Shown here: positions 58,372-64,000 of the stretch, piece after piece | How the letters are laid out: each line of letters begins with the position of its first letter | How positions within the stretch are numbered: position 1 is the first letter of the stretch | Origin: Achromobacter xylosoxidans | Lineage (GTDB): Bacteria; Pseudomonadota; Gammaproteobacteria; Burkholderiales; Burkholderiaceae_B | Length of the DNA: 64,000 nt | Assembly: GCF_002192695.1 (NCBI RefSeq) | Contig: NZ_MTLG01000053.1 | Span: forward strand, 124,001 to 188,000 | Direction of reading: 5' to 3' | The notes under the pieces: generated by a model | What the model saw: only the letters and a program-made list of their open reading frames with translations | Told to the model about the DNA's origin: nothing | Databases searched by the model: none | Program-made: the position numbers and the translations under genes

Positions 58372-60162
58372 ATGTCTAGCACCGACGCCCGTATCGCCCA
58401 ATTGCGGCAGGCCATGAGCCGCCGCGGCCTGTCCGCCTATGTCGTTCCGTCCTCGGACCCGCACCTGTCCGAATACCTGCCCGCGCGCTGGCAGGGGCGG
58501 CGCTGGCTGTCGGGCTTCACGGGCTCGGTCGGCACGCTGGTGGTCACGGCCGATTTCGCCGGCCTGTGGGTGGACAGCCGCTACTGGGTGCAGGCCGAAG
58601 CGCAACTGGCCGGCACCGGGGTGCAGCTGATGAAAATCGCGCTGGCCACGACGCCGGGCCATGTGGACTGGCTGGCCGCCAATACCAAGGCTGGCGAGGT
58701 CATCGGGGTGGACGGCCAGGTGCTGGGCCTGGGCGCCTTCCGCGCCCTGTCGGCAGCCGCGGCCTCGGCCGGCGCCGTCCTGGAAATCCGCGAGGATCTG
58801 CTGGACGACGTCTGGGCGGACCGCGTCGGACTGCCTGGCGCCGCCATTTATGAACACGTGGCGCCCGAGGCCTGCGTGGCCCGCGCCGACAAGCTGGCGC
58901 AGGTGCGCGCCGCCATGCGCACGCATGGCGCCGACGTGCATTTCATCAGCACGCTGGACGACATCGCCTGGCTCTTCAACCTGCGCGGCGCGGACGTGGA
59001 CTACAACCCGGTGTTCGTCGGCCATGCGCTGGTCGGACTGGACCACGCCACGCTGTTCGTGGCTGACGGCAAGATCGACGACGCCCTGCGCGCCGTGCTG
59101 GCGGCCGATGGCGTGGAAGTGGCCGCCTATGCCCAGGCCGCCGATGCGCTGGCTTCGCTGGAACTCGATCAGAAGCTGCTGATCGATCCGGCCCGCGTGA
59201 CCTGCGGCGTGTTCCATGCCATGGATCCGGCCGTGCCGCGCATCGAAGCCATCAACCCGTCCACGCTGCTGAAGTCCCGCAAGACCGACGCCGAACTGGC
59301 CAACGTGCGGCTGGCCATGGCGCAGGACGGCGCCGCGCTCTGTGAGTTCTTCGCCTGGTTCGAAGGCGCGCTGGGCAAGGAAACCATCACCGAACTGACC
59401 ATCGATGAGCAGATCACTGCTGCTCGTGCGCGCCGGCCGGCCTATGTCTGCCCCAGCTTTGCCACCATCGCCGGCTTCAACGCCAACGGCGCCATGCCGC
59501 ACTACCGCGCCACCCCGGAATCGCACGCCACCATCGAAGGCGACGGCCTGCTGCTGATCGACTCGGGCGGCCAGTACCTGGGCGGCACGACCGACATCAC
59601 CCGCGTGGTCGCGGTGGGGACGCCCAGCGCCGACCAGAAGGTGGACTTCACGCTGGTGCTCAAGGGCATGATCGCGCTGTCGCGCGCCTCGTTCCCGCGC
59701 GGCACGCCTTCGCCCATGCTGGACGCCATCGCGCGCGCGCCGATCTGGGAAGGCGGCGCGGAATACGGCCATGGCACCGGCCATGGCGTGGGTTACTTCC
59801 TGAACGTGCACGAAGGCCCGCAGGTCATTTCCTACCGCGCCGCGCCCGGCCCGCACACCGCGATGGAACCGGGCATGATCACCTCCAACGAACCGGGCAT
59901 CTACCGTCCGGGCCGCTGGGGCGTGCGCATCGAGAACCTGGTCGCCAACCGCAGCTGGCTGACGTCGGAGCTGGGCGAGTTCCTGTGCTTTGAAACGCTG
60001 ACGCTGTGCCCGATCGATACGCGCTGCATCGAACCCTCGCTGCTGCGCGCCGACGAGATCGCCTGGCTCAACGACTATCACAAGACCGTGCGCGAACGCC
60101 TGTCGCCGCTGGTCGAAGGCGAGGCGCTGGCCTGGCTGGAGCGCCGCACCACGGCGATCTGA
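58372..60162 (+). CDS. Aminopeptidase P-family (M24B) Xaa-Pro peptidase
   Basis: A 596-residue peptidase with the three-domain layout of eukaryote-like aminopeptidase P: two creatinase-type N-terminal domains (about 5-300) and a pita-bread catalytic domain. Metal ligands appear in LLLIDSGGQYLGGTTDITRV shown here as IDSGGQ and TTDITR, then GHGTGHGVGY and EPGIYRPGRWGVRIEN. It removes a residue before proline. It starts 14 bp after the M55 gene and ends the nine-gene operon at a bidirectional terminator. Confidence 0.92.
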   Translation: MSSTDARIAQLRQAMSRRGLSAYVVPSSDPHLSEYLPARWQGRRWLSGFTGSVGTLVVTADFAGLWVDSRYWVQAEAQLAGTGVQLMKIALATTPGHVDWLAANTKAGEVIGVDGQVLGLGAFRALSAAAASAGAVLEIREDLLDDVWADRVGLPGAAIYEHVAPEACVARADKLAQVRAAMRTHGADVHFISTLDDIAWLFNLRGADVDYNPVFVGHALVGLDHATLFVADGKIDDALRAVLAADGVEVAAYAQAADALASLELDQKLLIDPARVTCGVFHAMDPAVPRIEAINPSTLLKSRKTDAELANVRLAMAQDGAALCEFFAWFEGALGKETITELTIDEQITAARARRPAYVCPSFATIAGFNANGAMPHYRATPESHATIEGDGLLLIDSGGQYLGGTTDITRVVAVGTPSADQKVDFTLVLKGMIALSRASFPRGTPSPMLDAIARAPIWEGGAEYGHGTGHGVGYFLNVHEGPQVISYRAAPGPHTAMEPGMITSNEPGIYRPGRWGVRIENLVANRSWLTSELGEFLCFETLTLCPIDTRCIEPSLLRADEIAWLNDYHKTVRERLSPLVEGEALAWLERRTTAI

Positions 60163-60183
60163 CGCGCGCTGCAAGCGCATGAA

Positions 60184-60216
60184 AAAAGGCCGCGGGCGTT
60201 TCGCCCGCGGCCTTTT
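60184..60216. terminator. Bidirectional terminator
   Basis: A perfect 15-bp stem (60184-60198 with 60202-60216, loop TTT) has A and T runs on its two sides and separates the peptidase operon from the opposing membrane-protein gene. Confidence 0.9.
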
Positions 60217-60233
60217 GCTTGGGTGAGGCTGGT

Positions 60234-61235
60234 TCAGCTGTCCGGCGCGGCGGCCTTGGCGCGGGGATACAGCGCAAGCCTGCCGATCACGCAGCCCAAG
60301 GCTAGCAGCGCGCCATAGGCCAGCAGCGTCATGGCCGCCGCCGCGTGCGATTCCGAGGCGCGGATCAATTGGCTCCAGGTCATCGCCCGGACGATCAGGA
60401 ATCCCAGGCCTATGCCCAGCGCCTGGGCCAGCCAGAATGCGAGGGTGCCGTGAGCCGCGGCCCGTCCAAAGCGGGCCGTGCCTATCGGATGCGGCAGTGT
60501 CTTCAGGCAGACCAGGACGCACAGCGCCAGCAGGGCCGCGGGCAGGACCAGATAGCCCAGCGCAAACGCCGTCCAGCCCGCGCCCGGGGCCTGCATCTGC
60601 AGGAAACTGCCCAAGGAGATTGAAACGGTCAGTTGCCAGGCCAGCATGGTCAACCCGGTAACCCAGGCGGCGTGGCGCCGTTCATAGGCCGGGCCGCCGG
60701 CCTGGCCTGCGGGCTGCACCGTCCAGGCGGCAATGCGCACGATGACGCAGATGCCGATGATCTCCAGCGCGATGGAGATGAGCTTGGTGATGATGTTCAG
60801 GGCCAGGAACTGCCCGATCATGCCGAAGCCGAGCTTGTCCTGCAGCATGTCGCGGTTGTCCATGGCGAAGCGCATCAGCGTGTTCTGCAGGAAGGCAATG
60901 CCCGCCGCCACGGCCAGGGTGTAGAGCAGAAACAGGGCGATGAAGGTGCCGTACAGCTTGCGGGGTTCGTCCACCGCCGTGGCGTCATGGCGCGCCAGCC
61001 AACTGCGCATGGCTCCCCATGTGGTCAATCCGGCGATCACCGCGCCTGCGACGATATGGGCGAGCAGCGGCGCCAGGAACTGGGGCTGGCTGTACATCTC
61101 CCGCAAATGCTCGAGCTGTGGCAGGGCGAGCAGGCTGTAGGACTGGACCAGCAGCGAGTAAGCCAGCCGCAGGAAAACGGCGGTCAGTGCGAGGCGCCAG
61201 GCGAGCGAGTAGGGGGATCGGGCGGGATCGGTCAT
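60234..61235 (-). CDS. Multi-helix membrane protein of unknown function
   Basis: A 333-residue integral membrane protein with about eight to ten hydrophobic segments; I do not recognise the family. The segments begin with RLALTAVFLRLAYSLLV. A large share of Ala/Leu and few charged residues fit a polytopic protein. The ATG at 61235 is the most likely start, but longer forms from 61292 or 61319 cannot be excluded and none has a clear ribosome-binding site. It is monocistronic, ends at the shared terminator and is divergent from pyrG. Confidence 0.65.
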   Translation of the reverse strand: MTDPARSPYSLAWRLALTAVFLRLAYSLLVQSYSLLALPQLEHLREMYSQPQFLAPLLAHIVAGAVIAGLTTWGAMRSWLARHDATAVDEPRKLYGTFIALFLLYTLAVAAGIAFLQNTLMRFAMDNRDMLQDKLGFGMIGQFLALNIITKLISIALEIIGICVIVRIAAWTVQPAGQAGGPAYERRHAAWVTGLTMLAWQLTVSISLGSFLQMQAPGAGWTAFALGYLVLPAALLALCVLVCLKTLPHPIGTARFGRAAAHGTLAFWLAQALGIGLGFLIVRAMTWSQLIRASESHAAAAMTLLAYGALLALGCVIGRLALYPRAKAAAPDS

Positions 61236-61405
61236 CGGCGGATGGGGAAGTGTGGAGAAAAAACAGCAAGCAAAAAAATAGGGATCGAACATAGCACGGC
61301 GCTGCGCCGCGCCACACAACGCGATGGCCCTTGCGGCAATTCGAGTGCTGCCAAATGTTACGCCCCGGAGCTAGGGGAAAACCCAAATAAGCTCCGCCTC
61401 CCGGC

Positions 61406-63107
<1,702 letters not shown>

Positions 63108-63108
<1 letters not shown>

Positions 63109-63302
63109 TGCGCGTCTGCGGTCTGGAGTTCCGTAAGCGGATCTTCGGGACCGCAGGCCGCCGCCTCGGCGCCGCCCTGTACGGCGGCGCTTCTTTCGGA
63201 TACAACCAATTAGCATCGGATATGCGTCGCCAGGGCGCCTTGCGCGACACTGGCGGCATCGCCGTATCCGGCGTCAGACCGAAACCAACGCAACTGCTCT
63301 GA
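63108..63302 (+). CDS. Possible 64-residue ORF overlapping the pyrG stop
   Basis: The ATG overlaps the pyrG TAA by one base, which would allow coupled translation. The product is basic and Gly/Ala-rich and resembles no family I know. It may be only untranslated spacer of the pyrG-eno transcript. Confidence 0.2.
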
Positions 63303-63311
63303 AGGAACCCC

Positions 63312-64000
<689 letters not shown>

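Overview
The window is high-GC chromosomal DNA from a betaproteobacterium of the family Alcaligenaceae, most likely Achromobacter or a close Bordetella relative. The case rests on the gene order rseB-mucD, lepA-lepB-rnc-era-recO and pepA-holC, on a Bug/TctC-type solute receptor, a DUF2486 protein, CysB, and G/C-ending codons throughout. It looks like stable core and catabolic chromosome. I saw no insertion sequence, prophage, integrase, CRISPR array, rRNA or tRNA. Genes are dense: the longest stretch without a gene is the 287 bp upstream of prpE, so no gap exceeds 300 bases.

Layout. 1-7758: envelope-stress genes (end of rseA, rseB, mucD), a hairpin terminator, then lepA, lepB, rnc, era and an internally short recO. 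7777-11785: a LysR regulator facing a three-gene operon (TctC receptor, zinc deacylase, PLP lyase). 11876-18625: an MFS protein with a Tat-signal aldo/keto reductase, a BI-1 membrane protein, pepA-holC-DUF2486, and lptF with no lptG beside it. 18677-25009: LysR, branched-chain-type binding protein, mmsA, cysB, a DUF2325 gene behind a Fur-box-like promoter, and a C40 lipoprotein peptidase. 25297-33212: prpE, a GlcG/HbpS protein, an MFS exporter, acs, an EamA transporter and threonine aldolase.

33227-42041 is an amide/peptide-uptake region: an omega-aminotransferase with a 26-bp near-palindrome upstream, a GntR regulator with two winged-helix modules, and a divergent operon of a self-processing C45 hydrolase with a complete Dpp-type ABC transporter. 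42052-48768 holds a P450-like protein with an ABM monooxygenase, an SDR protein, ETF-ubiquinone oxidoreductase, a thioesterase, a two-subunit 3-oxoacid CoA-transferase and an ElaA-like acetyltransferase.

48995-60162 is the most striking unit: nine co-directional genes with an RpiR/SIS regulator, isoaspartyl peptidase, a Gsi-type ABC importer (ATPase, binding protein, two permeases), a DmpA-type S58 aminopeptidase, an M55 D-aminopeptidase and an aminopeptidase P. Together they look like a system that imports peptides and cleaves bonds ordinary peptidases handle poorly (isoaspartyl, D-residue, beta-peptide, Xaa-Pro). The window closes with an unknown membrane protein, pyrG, a DUF1330 protein and the start of eno.
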